Positions 16,305 to 28,100 of a stretch of 64,000 bases of DNA are shown piece after piece. Position numbers and translations under genes: made by a program. Each line of letters opens with the position of its first letter. Within the stretch, counting starts at the first letter, position 1. This DNA comes from Magnetospirillum gryphiswaldense MSR-1 v2 (GTDB taxonomy: Bacteria; Pseudomonadota; Alphaproteobacteria; Rhodospirillales; Magnetospirillaceae), in NCBI RefSeq assembly GCF_000513295.1, contig NC_023065.1, forward strand, positions 124,001 through 188,000, given 5' to 3'. A model generated the notes under the pieces. It was not told the DNA's origin. It ran no database searches and was given only the letters and a program-made list of their open reading frames with translations.

Positions 16305-19106
16305 ATGCAGCGTGTCGATGACAAGAATTTGCGGGCCAGGGTCAAGCTGTTCGGCAATATCCTGGGTACAGTCCTGGCCGAACAGGAACGCCCGCAGGTT
16401 CTGGAGACGGTGGAAGCCCTGCGCAAGGGTTTCATCGACCTGCGCCAGCACGAAGACCCGGCCAAGCGCCGGGCGTTGATGCGGCTGATCGGCGCGCTTG
16501 ATCCGCACACCCTGTCCCATGTGGTGCGCGCCTTTGCCACCTATTTCCTCCTCGCCAATATCGCCGAGGAGGATTTCGCCAACCAGCAGCGCCGCCGCCA
16601 CGTGCAAAGCGGCGAGCGGCTGTGGTACGGCTCGTTCGACGACACCTTGCGCCAATTGAAGGCCGAAGGGGTGAGCGCCGGCCAATTGCAGCAGATGCTG
16701 GACGCGCTACGCTTTCAGCCGGTGTTCACCGCCCACCCGACCGAGGCCAAGCGCCGCGCCGTGTTGGAAGCCCAGCGCCGGCTTTACGTGCTGGCCCGGC
16801 GTCTCAACGACCCCAATCTGGCCGAGCATCAACGCCGGTCGCTGGATCAGCAGATCCTCAATCAGGTCCAGGTGTTGTGGAAGACCGACGAGGTCCGCAT
16901 CCAAAAGCCGGTGGTGGAAGACGAGATCAAGAACGGCCTGTTCTATTTCCGCGAGACTTTGTTCGACACCGTGCCCCGGGTCTATCGCAACCTGGAACGC
17001 GCGCTCGATAACGTCTATGCCGACGAGGGCGGGGCCAAGGCCTTCCGCGTTCCGGCCTTTTTGCGCTTCGGCTCGTGGATCGGCGGTGACCGCGACGGCA
17101 ATCCCTTCGTCACCCACGACGTCACCAAGATGGCGGTGCGGCTGCAATCGCGCGAGGTGCTGAAGCATTATCGCCGCCGCATCGAGGAATTGCAGGTGCA
17201 GTTGACTCATTCCGCCTCGCTGGTCAGGCCGTCGCCGGTCTTCGAGGCGCGCATGACCGCCGACGAGGACATCGTCGCCGAAGCCTTCGGCGCCAAGCCG
17301 GGGCGCTATGCCTTCGAGCCCTACCGGCGCAAGCTGCATCTGATGCATTATCGTCTGGGCCGCCAGATCGCCCGTATCGAGACGCTGTTGGACGGCGGCA
17401 GCGACCCCGGACGCGGCGCCGGCTATGGGTCGGAAGACGATCTGCTGGCCGATCTGCTGGCCATCAGCGATTCGCTGATCAGCCACGGCGATTCCAATGT
17501 CGCCGCCGCCGAGTTGCAGGACATGATCGCCCTGGTCCGCACCTTCGGCTTTTTCCTGGCCGAGTTGGATATTCGGCAGGAATCGTCGCGCCATACCCAG
17601 GCGGTGGCGGAATTGTTCGCCAAGGCGCCCAATCTGCCCGATTACAACGAGTTGAACGAAAGCGCCCGTGTCGGCGTGCTGGCCGATCTGCTGTCCCATG
17701 CCGGCACCCCTTTGCTCTATGCCCAGGATTTGTCCGACGGCACCCGCGAAATCCTGCGGGTGATGCGGACCATGGCTGATCTGCGGCGCGAGATCAGCCC
17801 GCGCGCCTTCGGCGCCTATGTGATTTCCATGACCCATCAGGCCAGCCATGTGCTGGAGGTGCTGTTTCTGGCCAGCTTCGCCGGCCTGTGCGGACGCCAT
17901 CAGGACGGGTCGTGGCATTGCGACATCCGGGTGGCGCCGTTGTTCGAGACCATCGATGATCTGGCCAAGATCGAGCCGACCTTGGAGCAATTGCTGGATG
18001 TCGGCACCTATCGGGCGCTGCTCAAGCAATCGGGCAATATCCAGGAAGTGATGCTGGGCTATTCGGATTCGTGCAAGGACGGCGGCATCCTGGCGTCGAG
18101 CTGGAGCCTGTACAAGGCCCAGCGCCTGATCAGCCGCAGCACGGAAACCCGAGGGCTCGCCTGCCGGGTGTTTCATGGCCGCGGCGGTTCGGTGGGCAGG
18201 GGCGGTGGTCCCACCCATGACGCTATCCTGGCGCAGCCGCCGGGTACGGTGAACGGCGATATCAAGTTCACCGAGCAGGGCGAGGTGCTGTCGGCCAAGT
18301 ATTCCAATGCCGACACCGCCACCTATGAACTGACCATGGGGGTGTCGGGGCTGATCAAGGCCAGCCGCTGCATGAGCGTCGCCTGTACCCCCGACCGTGC
18401 CGATTTCATCGAGATCATGGACGATCTGGCCCAGCGCGGCGAGGCCAGCTATCGCGACCTCACCGATCGCACCCCCGGCTTTATCGATTATTTCTATGAA
18501 GGCACCCCGGTGGCGGAAATCGGCCTGTTGAACATCGGTTCGCGCCCGTCGCACCGGTCCAAGGGCGATCGGTCGAAATATTCGGTGCGCGCCATTCCCT
18601 GGGTGTTCGCCTGGGCGCAATCGCGTCAGACCATCCCCGCCTGGTATGGCATCGGCAGTGCGTTGAAGGGCTGGCGCGGCGACGATGCCGAGCGGCTGCA
18701 AACCTTGCGGGCCATGGTGCGTGAATGGCCGTTCTTCCGCGCGCTGTTGTCCAATAGCGCCATGTCGCTGTCCAAGTCGGAAATGTCCATCGCCCGTGAA
18801 TACGCGGATTTGTGCGGTGAGGCCGGGGGCAGCGTTTTTGACCGCATCCAGGCCGAGTTCAACGAGTCCAACACCCAGATGCTGGAGGTGTTCGAGGCTG
18901 ACGAATTGCTGGGCGACAACCGGCAACTGGCCATGTCGCTGGCCCGGCGCAACCCCTATCTGGACCCCATCAACCACATCCAGATCATCGCGTTGCGGCA
19001 TTATCGTGATGCGCCGGAAAGCGATCAAGCGGAACGCCTGCGCTGGCAATTGCCGTTGCTGCGCTCCATCAACGCCCTGGCGGCGGGGATGCGCAATACC
19101 GGGTGA
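16305..19106 (+). CDS. ppc: phosphoenolpyruvate carboxylase
   Basis: The protein has 933 residues, full length for bacterial PEPC. FTAHPTEAKRR carries catalytic H144, YSDSCKDGG (around 585) holds the bicarbonate/PEP-binding Lys, and FHGRGGSVGRGGGPTH (from about 623) is the glycine-rich active-site loop with the second catalytic His. SRPSHRSK lies near 747, and the C-terminus ends RNTG like other PEPCs, whose terminal residues bind allosteric effectors. It fixes bicarbonate onto PEP to make oxaloacetate, refilling the TCA cycle. The ATG follows GGGGAAA. It stands alone and converges on the giant gene. Confidence 0.98.
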   Translation: MQRVDDKNLRARVKLFGNILGTVLAEQERPQVLETVEALRKGFIDLRQHEDPAKRRALMRLIGALDPHTLSHVVRAFATYFLLANIAEEDFANQQRRRHVQSGERLWYGSFDDTLRQLKAEGVSAGQLQQMLDALRFQPVFTAHPTEAKRRAVLEAQRRLYVLARRLNDPNLAEHQRRSLDQQILNQVQVLWKTDEVRIQKPVVEDEIKNGLFYFRETLFDTVPRVYRNLERALDNVYADEGGAKAFRVPAFLRFGSWIGGDRDGNPFVTHDVTKMAVRLQSREVLKHYRRRIEELQVQLTHSASLVRPSPVFEARMTADEDIVAEAFGAKPGRYAFEPYRRKLHLMHYRLGRQIARIETLLDGGSDPGRGAGYGSEDDLLADLLAISDSLISHGDSNVAAAELQDMIALVRTFGFFLAELDIRQESSRHTQAVAELFAKAPNLPDYNELNESARVGVLADLLSHAGTPLLYAQDLSDGTREILRVMRTMADLRREISPRAFGAYVISMTHQASHVLEVLFLASFAGLCGRHQDGSWHCDIRVAPLFETIDDLAKIEPTLEQLLDVGTYRALLKQSGNIQEVMLGYSDSCKDGGILASSWSLYKAQRLISRSTETRGLACRVFHGRGGSVGRGGGPTHDAILAQPPGTVNGDIKFTEQGEVLSAKYSNADTATYELTMGVSGLIKASRCMSVACTPDRADFIEIMDDLAQRGEASYRDLTDRTPGFIDYFYEGTPVAEIGLLNIGSRPSHRSKGDRSKYSVRAIPWVFAWAQSRQTIPAWYGIGSALKGWRGDDAERLQTLRAMVREWPFFRALLSNSAMSLSKSEMSIAREYADLCGEAGGSVFDRIQAEFNESNTQMLEVFEADELLGDNRQLAMSLARRNPYLDPINHIQIIALRHYRDAPESDQAERLRWQLPLLRSINALAAGMRNTG

Positions 19107-19114
19107 TGATGCCC

Positions 19115-19154
19115 CGGGGAAAAGTCCTTCGCTTCGCTCAGTGTAATTTCCCCC
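19115..19154. terminator. weak hairpin between ppc and the convergent giant gene
   Basis: GGGGAAA (19116-19122) and TTTCCCC (19147-19153) can pair around a 24-base loop in the 57-bp gap between two convergent genes. It lacks a T-run on either strand, so termination here is uncertain. Confidence 0.25.
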
Positions 19155-19163
19155 GAAGTCTGA

Positions 19164-22100
19164 TCAAACGCTGACCGTTCCCTCCACATAGACCGAGACG
19201 CCGTCCTTGGAATAGACGGCATAGCTGTCGCCGTTGATGGTCTGGTTGGTGCCGCTGGTCCAGGCGCCATCGTCGAAATCGACGTTGCCGCCATTGCCGT
19301 TGATGACCAGGGTGTTGGCGGTGTTGGTGAAGCCGTTGGTTCCTTCGGTCATGGCCTGCACGTCGGCGGCGGTCAGGGTGACCGAGGCATGGCCGATATC
19401 CAGGATTTCGACGCGCTGGATCAACTCGTCGCGGAGGGCGGTCAGGTCCAGCGGGCCGGGGCTGTACCACGACAGCGTGTCGATGCCGGCACCGCCATCG
19501 ACGAAGTGGACGTCAGTGTCGCTCAAGACGATGGTGTCGTTGCCGTCCTGGCCGAAGATGACGTCGCCGCCGCCACCGCTGAACAAGGTGTCGTTGCCGG
19601 CCCCGCCGGCCAGGGCTTCGGCGCCCATGCTGCCTTGGATGAAATCATCGCCCGTGGTTTCGTATTGCGACTGATGCAGGGTGCCGACGTGGATCCCGTT
19701 GCCGTCAAAGCGGATGTCATAGGCCCAGCCCCCGGCCAGCGGCGCATCCAAGCCGACGATATCGCTGAAACTGCCGGAAGCGTTGTCCCAACTCAGCACC
19801 TGGGTATTGCCGTCCAGGTCGCTGCCGGTGCCGGTGATATGCAGGATACCGTTCAGGTTCAGCTGACCGTCGATATTGACCAAAGTGCTGAAATCCATGC
19901 CGTTATTGCTGCCCACATAGGCCTCGACGGTGGAATTGGCGCCCAAGGTGACGGTGCCGTCGATGTCAAGCGAGCCGACAACCTGGTCATCGCCGCCGCG
20001 CAGCAGGCCGTTATTGGTAAAACTGGCACCGGTGACGTCGATGGTACCGAAGCCTTCCAACGTGCCGTTGTTGATGAAGCTGGCCCCGGCCCGGTTGATG
20101 TCCAAGGTACTGATATCGGCGACGGAAATGACGCCGCCGATGGCGTTGGTCAGGCTGATTCCGGCGAAATCCAGCCCCATGCCGTTGATCTGCATGGTGC
20201 CGGTGTTGATGGTGGTGGCGCTCAACACGTTCAGCACCGAGTTGGAGGTGCTGGTGAACGAATGAGCGTTGGTGAAGGTGCCGGCACTCAGCGCCAGACT
20301 GGCCGAATGGCCGGCCACGCCGCTGGAGGTCAGCAACACCTGACCATCGTTGGTGAACGACTTGGTCAGGGTCAGGCGCGACGCCGCACTCTCGGCCAGG
20401 ATTTCAATGGTGCCGGCGTAATCCGGGGTGGCAGCCAGACTTAGGGTGGTGGAAAGGGTACTGTTGCCGCGCACGGTCAACATGCCGTCTTCCGTCACTG
20501 CCAAGGTGCCGGTGCCCGACAACGTGCCGCCATTCAGTTGCGCCATGGCGCTGTCGATTTCCAGGCGACGGTTCAGTACCGAACTGCCGGTGATGGCGAT
20601 CTGGCCGTCCATGGCCACATAGGCGGTACCGGTGCCGCCCAAGGTGCCGCCGTTCAGGGTCAGGATGCCGTGGTTGTGGATGTCGCCGCTGCCGGCCCAT
20701 ATTCCGGTCCCCGACAACGCCAGAGAGCTGTTGTTGGTAAAGGTGGTGGCGCCGTTGACGGTCAAGGTGCCGCCGTTCAGGTCCAGCGTGCCGGCACTGC
20801 GCAAGCCGTCCAGGGTCAGGCTGCCCGCCGTCATGATGGCGATGTCGCCGGTGGTGATGATGGCCACGTCGCCGTTGGCGGGGGTGGCGCCCTCGGTCCA
20901 GATGCTGCTGGTGCCGGCGGCCAGGGTGAAGGTGACGGTGACGCTGCTGGCCGTGTAATTCACCGCCGCATTCCAGTCGGCCCCGAGGTCGTGGGTGATG
21001 GTGGCGAAGGTGCCGCCGATGGTCCCGGTGCTGGTGAAAACGGTGATGGTTTGGCCGTTTTCCGGCACATAGCCGTAGAAATCGAAGGCGACGGTGCCGC
21101 CCAACGTGGCGTCGCCGATGACATGGACGCGGTCGGCGCTGAGGCCGGAATTGTAGCCCACATCCACCGCCACGGTGGAACCGGCGGCCAGTGTCATGGT
21201 GCCGATGACGGTCATGGTGCCGTTCATCTGCGGGATACCGGATTCGGTTACGCCGGCGTCAAGGGTGCCGGTATTGGCGAAGGCGGCGCCCATCAGGTTG
21301 AGAGTGCCCAGGCCGGTGATGGTGCCGCTATTGGTCAAGGCGGTGCCGGCGATGGACAGCGATCGGCTCAGGCCCATCCACAAGGTGCCGCTGTTGGTCA
21401 AGGTGGCGCCGCCGTTAAGGGCCAAGCTGGAGTGCAGCTTCATATTGCCCTGGTTGACCACGCCGCCGCCGCTGATGAACGAATCGTTGTCGCTGCCCTC
21501 CACCGACAGCGTGCCGGCGGCCTGGTTGGTCAGGACCGCCCCGGCGGTCATGGTGAGGCCGGAATTATAGGCGTCGTTCACGTCGTCGCTGATGATGAAG
21601 CTGCCGGCATTGGTGATGTCGGAACTGGCGCCGTCGAAGGTGACGTTGGTGGATTGGTCGGTTTCGCTCTGGTCGACGCGAAGGGTACCGGTGGCGGCAT
21701 TGATCAGATTGGCGTGGAAGACGTCGTTGTTGGTGGACAGAACCAAGGTGCCGGCATTGGTGAAATCGGCGCCGCTGACATCCACCGCGCCCGACATGAA
21801 CAGTTGGTCGGCGGTGGCGGTGTGGGTATAGCCGCCGCTGCCGATGACCAGATCGTGCTGGCCTTGCAAATCCATCACGCCGGTACCGGCCCAGGTGATG
21901 TTGGTGCCGGTCAGACGGGTGGTGGCGGAATGGGGGGTGGCGCCGCCGGAGACGAACAGGTGGGTGTTTTGGGCGATATCGATGGTGCCCGAATTGATGG
22001 CGAAGGTGTTGTTCTGGCCGTTGTTGATGGTCAGGTCGTAATTGACGTTGATAAGGCCGCCGGCATTGGTGACGTTGCCGTTGATGACGCGCTGGCCCAT

Positions 22101-25100
22101 GGAATCGCTGCCGGTGCTGGAATAGATCTCGCCGCCGGCATAGTTGGTGAAGACCTTGCTGCCGGTCATGCTGATGCCGGCACTGCCGCCGCCGGTGGCC
22201 CCGGACGCGGCGGTCAGGCGCAACTGGCCGTAATTGGCGAAATCGTCGTTGAACACCAGTCCGGCGGAAATCGCGCTTTGCTCCAGCCGCAAGGTGGCGC
22301 CGGCGGCATTGACGAAGACGGAATTGAAGGTGTCGTTGGCATCGGCGATGGTCAGGGCACCAGCATTGGTGAAGGTGCCGCCTTGGATGGTGATGGCGCC
22401 ATCCAGATACATTTGCGCCGTGTTGGTGGCCAGCAAGGTGAAGCCGGCCCCGCTGATGGTCACCGTCTGGGTGCCGGTCAGGCTGATTTCGCCGCTGCCG
22501 GTAAAGCTCAGGCTGTTGCCCGACAAGGTCAGCGGCGCGCTGATGAACAGGGTTTGGCCGCTGGCGACATCAATGGTACCGCTGCTCAGGGTTACGCCGG
22601 CCCCGGTCAGCGACAAGTCGTAATCGATGTTCAAGGTGCCGCCGGCATTGATCAGCGAGCCGGTGATGGTGTTGACGCTGGCCGCCCCCCAGTGGCTGGA
22701 GGTGATGACGCCGCCGCTTTGGTTGGTCAAGACGGCACCGGCCAGCATCTGCAAGGTGTTGTTGTAGCCGACGCTGTCCACGGTGATGGTGCCAGTATTG
22801 CTGATATGACCGGCAAACGACAAGGTGGAGGCCGACGGCATCAGGCCGACGGCGATGCTGCCCGTGTTGGCAACCGCCAGATTGATCGTGGCACCGCTGC
22901 CGACAATGCTGCCGGCATTGGCCATGGTGCCGCTGCCGGTGATGCCAGTCCCGCCGCTCAGCGCCACGGTGGCGCCGCTTTGGACGACGATGCCGTTACG
23001 GACGGTGAGGGTGCCGGAATAAAGGTTCAGGTCGCCGGCATTGCCGATGACCACCGAACCGGCGTTGGCGGCACTGGTGACGTAGGCGCTTGTACCGGTG
23101 ATGGTGACCGCGGTTTCACTGCCGGGCGCCGCATTGGCGCTCCAGTTCGTGGACTCGTCCCAATATTGGTCGCCACCCAGGAAGTTGGCGGTGGGGGGGC
23201 CGTTTTCCGGGCTGACCACCACGGTGATGGTGCGGGTGGTGGGCGTTGCCCCGGTCACCCCGGTTTCCACCGCGGCGACGACGAAGCTGTCGGTGCCCGA
23301 CCAGTCGGCGGCGGGGGTATAGGTCAAGGTGCCGTTGGCGGCCAGGGTGATGGTGCCGCCATGGGCGGTGGTGGTGCCGCCGGGCAGGGAATAGGTCAGG
23401 GCTTGGCCCTGGTCGTCGAGCGCCAGAATCTTGCCGTGATAGCTGGCATCCTCGCGCAAGGTGATCAGGTCGTCGAAGGAAGCCGGCTTGGCGGTGACGG
23501 TGGTCGGGCCGCCGACCAAGGTGCCGTTGGGCAAAGCGTTGTCGGCAAAGTTGGGGGCAGTGGTGCCGGAGATGTCGTCGAACAGCCAATTGCCCTGCAA
23601 GCCGGGCTCGTCCGCACCCAGGCGGGCGTTCATGGTCTGGCGGATGTCGCTTTGGCTGCGGGCGGTGTTCCACAGGCGCACATCGCCGATCAGGCCATTC
23701 CAGCTTTGGTCGTCGCCGTTAAAGTAATGGCCGATTTCCAGGGCGGCGGCGGTGGCCTGCCGGGTGCCGGCGAAGGTGCCGGTGCCCACCTGATTGCCGT
23801 CCAGGAACAAGGTCACGGTGGTGCCGCTGACCGTTACCGCCACATGGTGCCAAGCATTGGCGGAAACCGCCGGCCCATCGACCAAGACGCCGTAATCGCC
23901 GCCGTTGCCCATGAAGAAGTTGAGATTGCCGGCGCTGTTGACTTGCAGGTTGAGTTCGGCGGCGTAATTGGACCCGCTGCCCTTGGACAGGATGGGGCGA
24001 TAGGCACTGTCGCCGTCATGGTTGATCCAGGCTTCCAAGGTGAAGTCGCTGGTCATGGCATTGGTGATGTTGGTGGTGACGTATTGGCCGCTGCCGTTCA
24101 GGTCCAACACCGTGCCCGGCGGGTTGATGCGGGTGGGATCGGCGGCATCATTGGTGCCGCTGGTCCCCAGGGTCAGGCTTTGGCCATAGGTGGTGGACGA
24201 GAACACCAGACCATCGGTGATATCCTCCATGGTCCAGTTGCCGATCATGTGATCGGAATTCTCGGGCACCTTCAGGCGCCAATTGTCGGCGATGTCCTCG
24301 GCGTCGCGGGCATATTGCCACAGCCGCACATTATCCATCTGGCCGATCCAGTCGGTGCTGCCGCCGGTCGAACCGACCATGAAGCTTTGGCCGGAATACT
24401 CGAACTGGGTGAACGGCACGGCGACGCTGGCGACTTGGCTGCCGTTGACATAGACATTGGCAGTGCCGCTGTCGAAGCTGACCGCCACATGGGTCCAGGC
24501 CTCGGCGCTGATCTGCGGCCCGGCGACGCTGCCGCCGAAGGTGGTGCCGTCGTCGGTGCTCCAGCCCAGGGTCAGGGTGCCGCTGGCGCTGACATAGGCG
24601 GCCAGCCGATAGACACCCTGGCTCAGGCCCCAGATGTCGTGACGGGCGCCGGTGGTGACCGACGGGTTGATCATGGCCTCGACGGTGAAGCCGGAGCCCA
24701 CCTGCAGAGTGCTGAGAGTGGCCTGGAGGCGGTCGTTGCCGTCGAATTGCAGGGCCGGGCCGGCGGCATTGGCGCCCAGCATGAAGGTGCTGTCGAGGAC
24801 GTCGACCATGACCGTGTGGGTGGTGGTGACGCCACGGCTGCTGGCGGTGACGGTGAAGCTGTCGTCACCGGCGAAGCCGGTATCGGGGGTATAGACGAAG
24901 CTGCCGTCGGCGCTGACCGTGACCCGACCGTGGCCACCCGCCGTTACCGCATTGGTTTGGGTGGTCCAGGTGATCGGGTGGCCGTCATCGGTGGCCACCA
25001 GATTGCCGGCGACGGTGTGCGATTCCTCGGCCTCGAACACGGTTTCCGCCAAGGTGGGGGCGGCGACGGCGACAAAGCTGGGGGTGCCGCTGATGCTGGC

Positions 25101-28100
25101 GTTGTGCCCGCCCACGGCATAATCGTCGATCAGGCCCGCACTGGTGGCGCCGTCCAGGCGCCAGGCACCGGCCAGACTGCTTTCGGCCAGTGGGAAGTCA
25201 CCGGCTACGGCGCCTTGCACCTGGGCCGGGGTCAGCGCCTGATTCCAGACGATGACATTGGCCAGGGCGCCCTTCAGGGTGTGGGCCGCATCGGCGGCGT
25301 CGCCGCCCATTTTGAAGACGCCGCTGGGAGTGTTCGGCGTTGTGGTGTTGTTGGTCAGGCCATAGGCGGTGCCGTCCACGTACAGCGTGGTGATACCGTT
25401 GTCGCGCACGGCGGCCAGATGGTGCCATTGCCCCAGCAGCGAACTGGCATTGAGCGAGCTGGACAGATAGCTGACCCCACCCATCAAGACGGCGATCTCG
25501 CCGCTGGATTGCACCACCAGACCAAAGCCGTTGCCGCCCGGCGCGCCGTTATAGGCGATGATCTGCTGGCCGCCATCGGTGGCATCGATGCGGGTCCAGG
25601 CCTCGAGGGTGAAATTGTTGGTCTGGGTGGTGACGACGCTGCCGGTGGCCACGTTCTGGCCATCGGTCGAGAAGACCAGGGCGCGTTCCGGCGCCTCGAA
25701 GACGGTGGCGCCGTTATTCAGGGTCAACGGGTTGTCATAATTGGCGCGGTCCTCGACCCTGGTGCCGGCGGCATTGACCCAATCGAAGGTCCAGTTTGCC
25801 ACCAGCCCCGGCTCGCTGCTTTCCATGGTGCGGGTGTAGTTGTCGGCGATCTCGTTGGCGGTGCGCACGTCGGACCAGATGCGGATATTGTCCACTTGGC
25901 CGTTGAAACAATTGTCGGCCCAATTGGTGGTGCCGACCAGCAGGCTGCCCGACCCGGTATAATCGCCGCTGGTGACATCCCGCGTCACCTCGACCCCGTT
26001 CTTGTAAAGAATGCGGGTGTTGGTGGCGGCGTCGTAGGTTCCGGCCCAATGCGCCCATTCGCCCACATTGCTGGTGCTGTCGACATAGTTCATGTCGATG
26101 TCGTAGAACGAATAGGTGAAAATGTTGCCGGCGCTGTAGCCGACCTGCAAGCCGGTCCCGGTCCCGATGCTGCCCTGGCCGAGGACGAAGTCGTTGGTGT
26201 TGGACGAGGCGCGGTTGGCCCAGAATTCCCAACTGAACGACTTGTTGGCCAGATCGATGGTGCCGCCGGCGGTGGCATGGTCGTTGGTACCGTCCAGACG
26301 CAGCACGCCGCTTTCCTGGCGGGTGCCCAGGATGGTCAGGTCGCTTTCACCGATGACGGTGATGGTCTTGCTGGTGATGGCGCCGCCGTCGTTGATCTGG
26401 ACGGTGAAGCTGTCGTTGCCGGCATAATTGACCGCCGGGTTATAGAGGAAGCGGCCATCGGCCAACACCGTCACCGTGCCGCCATGGGCGGTGGTGGCGT
26501 TGGTCTGGGTGACCCAGACCATTTCGGCGCTGCCCTGGTCCTCATCCCAGACGGCCAGTCGACCGCTGTAGCTCTCGTTGACCTCGACGTGGAACGAATC
26601 GGCGGTGATGGGGGCCAGAACATCGACACTGTGGGCGCTGCCGACGACGGTGGCGTCATGGTTGCCCGTGGACGAATCGGGGGCCGCGCCATTGACCATG
26701 TCGTCCAGGCGCCAATACCCGGCCAGATTGGCCGTGGACACCGGGTCCAGCCGTTCGTTCATGAAATCATTGATCTGGCTGGCGCTGCGGGCCGTGTTCC
26801 ACACCCGCACATCGGCCACGTCGCCCAGGAAAGTATGCTCAGCACCGATGACGCCGCCGATGGTGGTGGTGCCGGTGGCGGTGACCGGGGTGGCGGTGGT
26901 GGTGCCGCTCAGGGCGACGGGGACGCCGTCGATCAGCAGAGACCAGGTGCTGCCGTTGCGCACGGCGGCATAATGATGCCACTCGCCCGTATCCACGGTG
27001 ACCGAGGTGGCGGTCAGGTTGGCGCTGCCGCTGGCCCAGATGGCCGGCACGCCCTGATAGACGCTGATGCCGAAGCCGTTGCCGGCGGCGGCGTTACCGT
27101 TATAGACGATGACCTGCGACGCCGACGGATTGGCGGTGTCGAGCTTGGCCCAGGCCTCGAGGGTGATATTGCTGGTCTGGGTGGTGGCCAGGCTGCCGAC
27201 ATTGAGAAGGGCGCCGGTGCTGGTGAATTCCACCGCCTGGGCCGGCGGCGCCATGATGGTCGGCGCGGTGGCGCCGTTGGCCGCCAGCAAGGTGTCACCG
27301 CCGGCATGGTCGTCGCCCGGCTCGGCGCCGTCGAAGGTCCAGTTGGCGATCAGGCCGTCTTCATCGCCGGCCAGCGGGCGGTCGAAATTGCCGGCGATCT
27401 CGCTGGCGCTGCGCACGCCCTGCCAGATGCGGACATCGTCCAACTGGCCATTATAATAACCGCCGTTGAAGGCGCCGAGGCTCAGCGTCGTGCTGCCGGT
27501 GAAGCTGGTGGGGATGCTGGTCCGGGCCACCTCGATGCCGTTCTTGTACAAGATGCGTTCGTCGGTGCCGGTGTCGTAGCTACCGGCCCAGTGGACCCAT
27601 TCACCCACATTGTTGGTGCTGTCCGTATAGGACAGATCGCTGCCCCAGAAATTGTAGACGAAGGTCTGGCCTGAGCCATAGCCGACATGCAAGGCGCTGC
27701 CGCCTTCCTGGCTCAGGATGATGTCGGCATCGGTGGTGGTGCGGTTGGCCCAGAATTCCCAGGTGAAGGATTTATTGCCCAGATTGATCTGGGCGGTGGC
27801 CACGTCGTCGATGCCGTCGAAGCTGGCGAAGCCGCCGGCCTGGGTGGTGCCGATGATTTCGGTGGTGTCGGCGACGGTGACGCTGAAGGTCTTGCTGACC
27901 GGGCTGTTGACGCCGTTGGCCACCTGCACGGTGAAGCTGTCGGCGCCCACATAGCCGTATTTCGGCACATAGACGAAGGTGCCGTCGGCATGCAGGCTGA
28001 GGCTGCCATTGGTCGGCGCGGTGGTGGCGGTGAAGGTGTAGCTGCCGTCGCTGTCCGGGTCATGGGGCATGACCACGCCGGTCAGCGCCGTGTCTTCGTC

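Noticed and set aside
20538-27674. Very long open frame (about 2,378 codons) on the plus strand opposite the giant gene
   Set aside because: It is a shadow of the GC-rich repetitive giant gene. The translation is Gly/Val/Ala/Asp-rich with no domain, no consistent ribosome-binding site, and similar open frames appear all along the gene.
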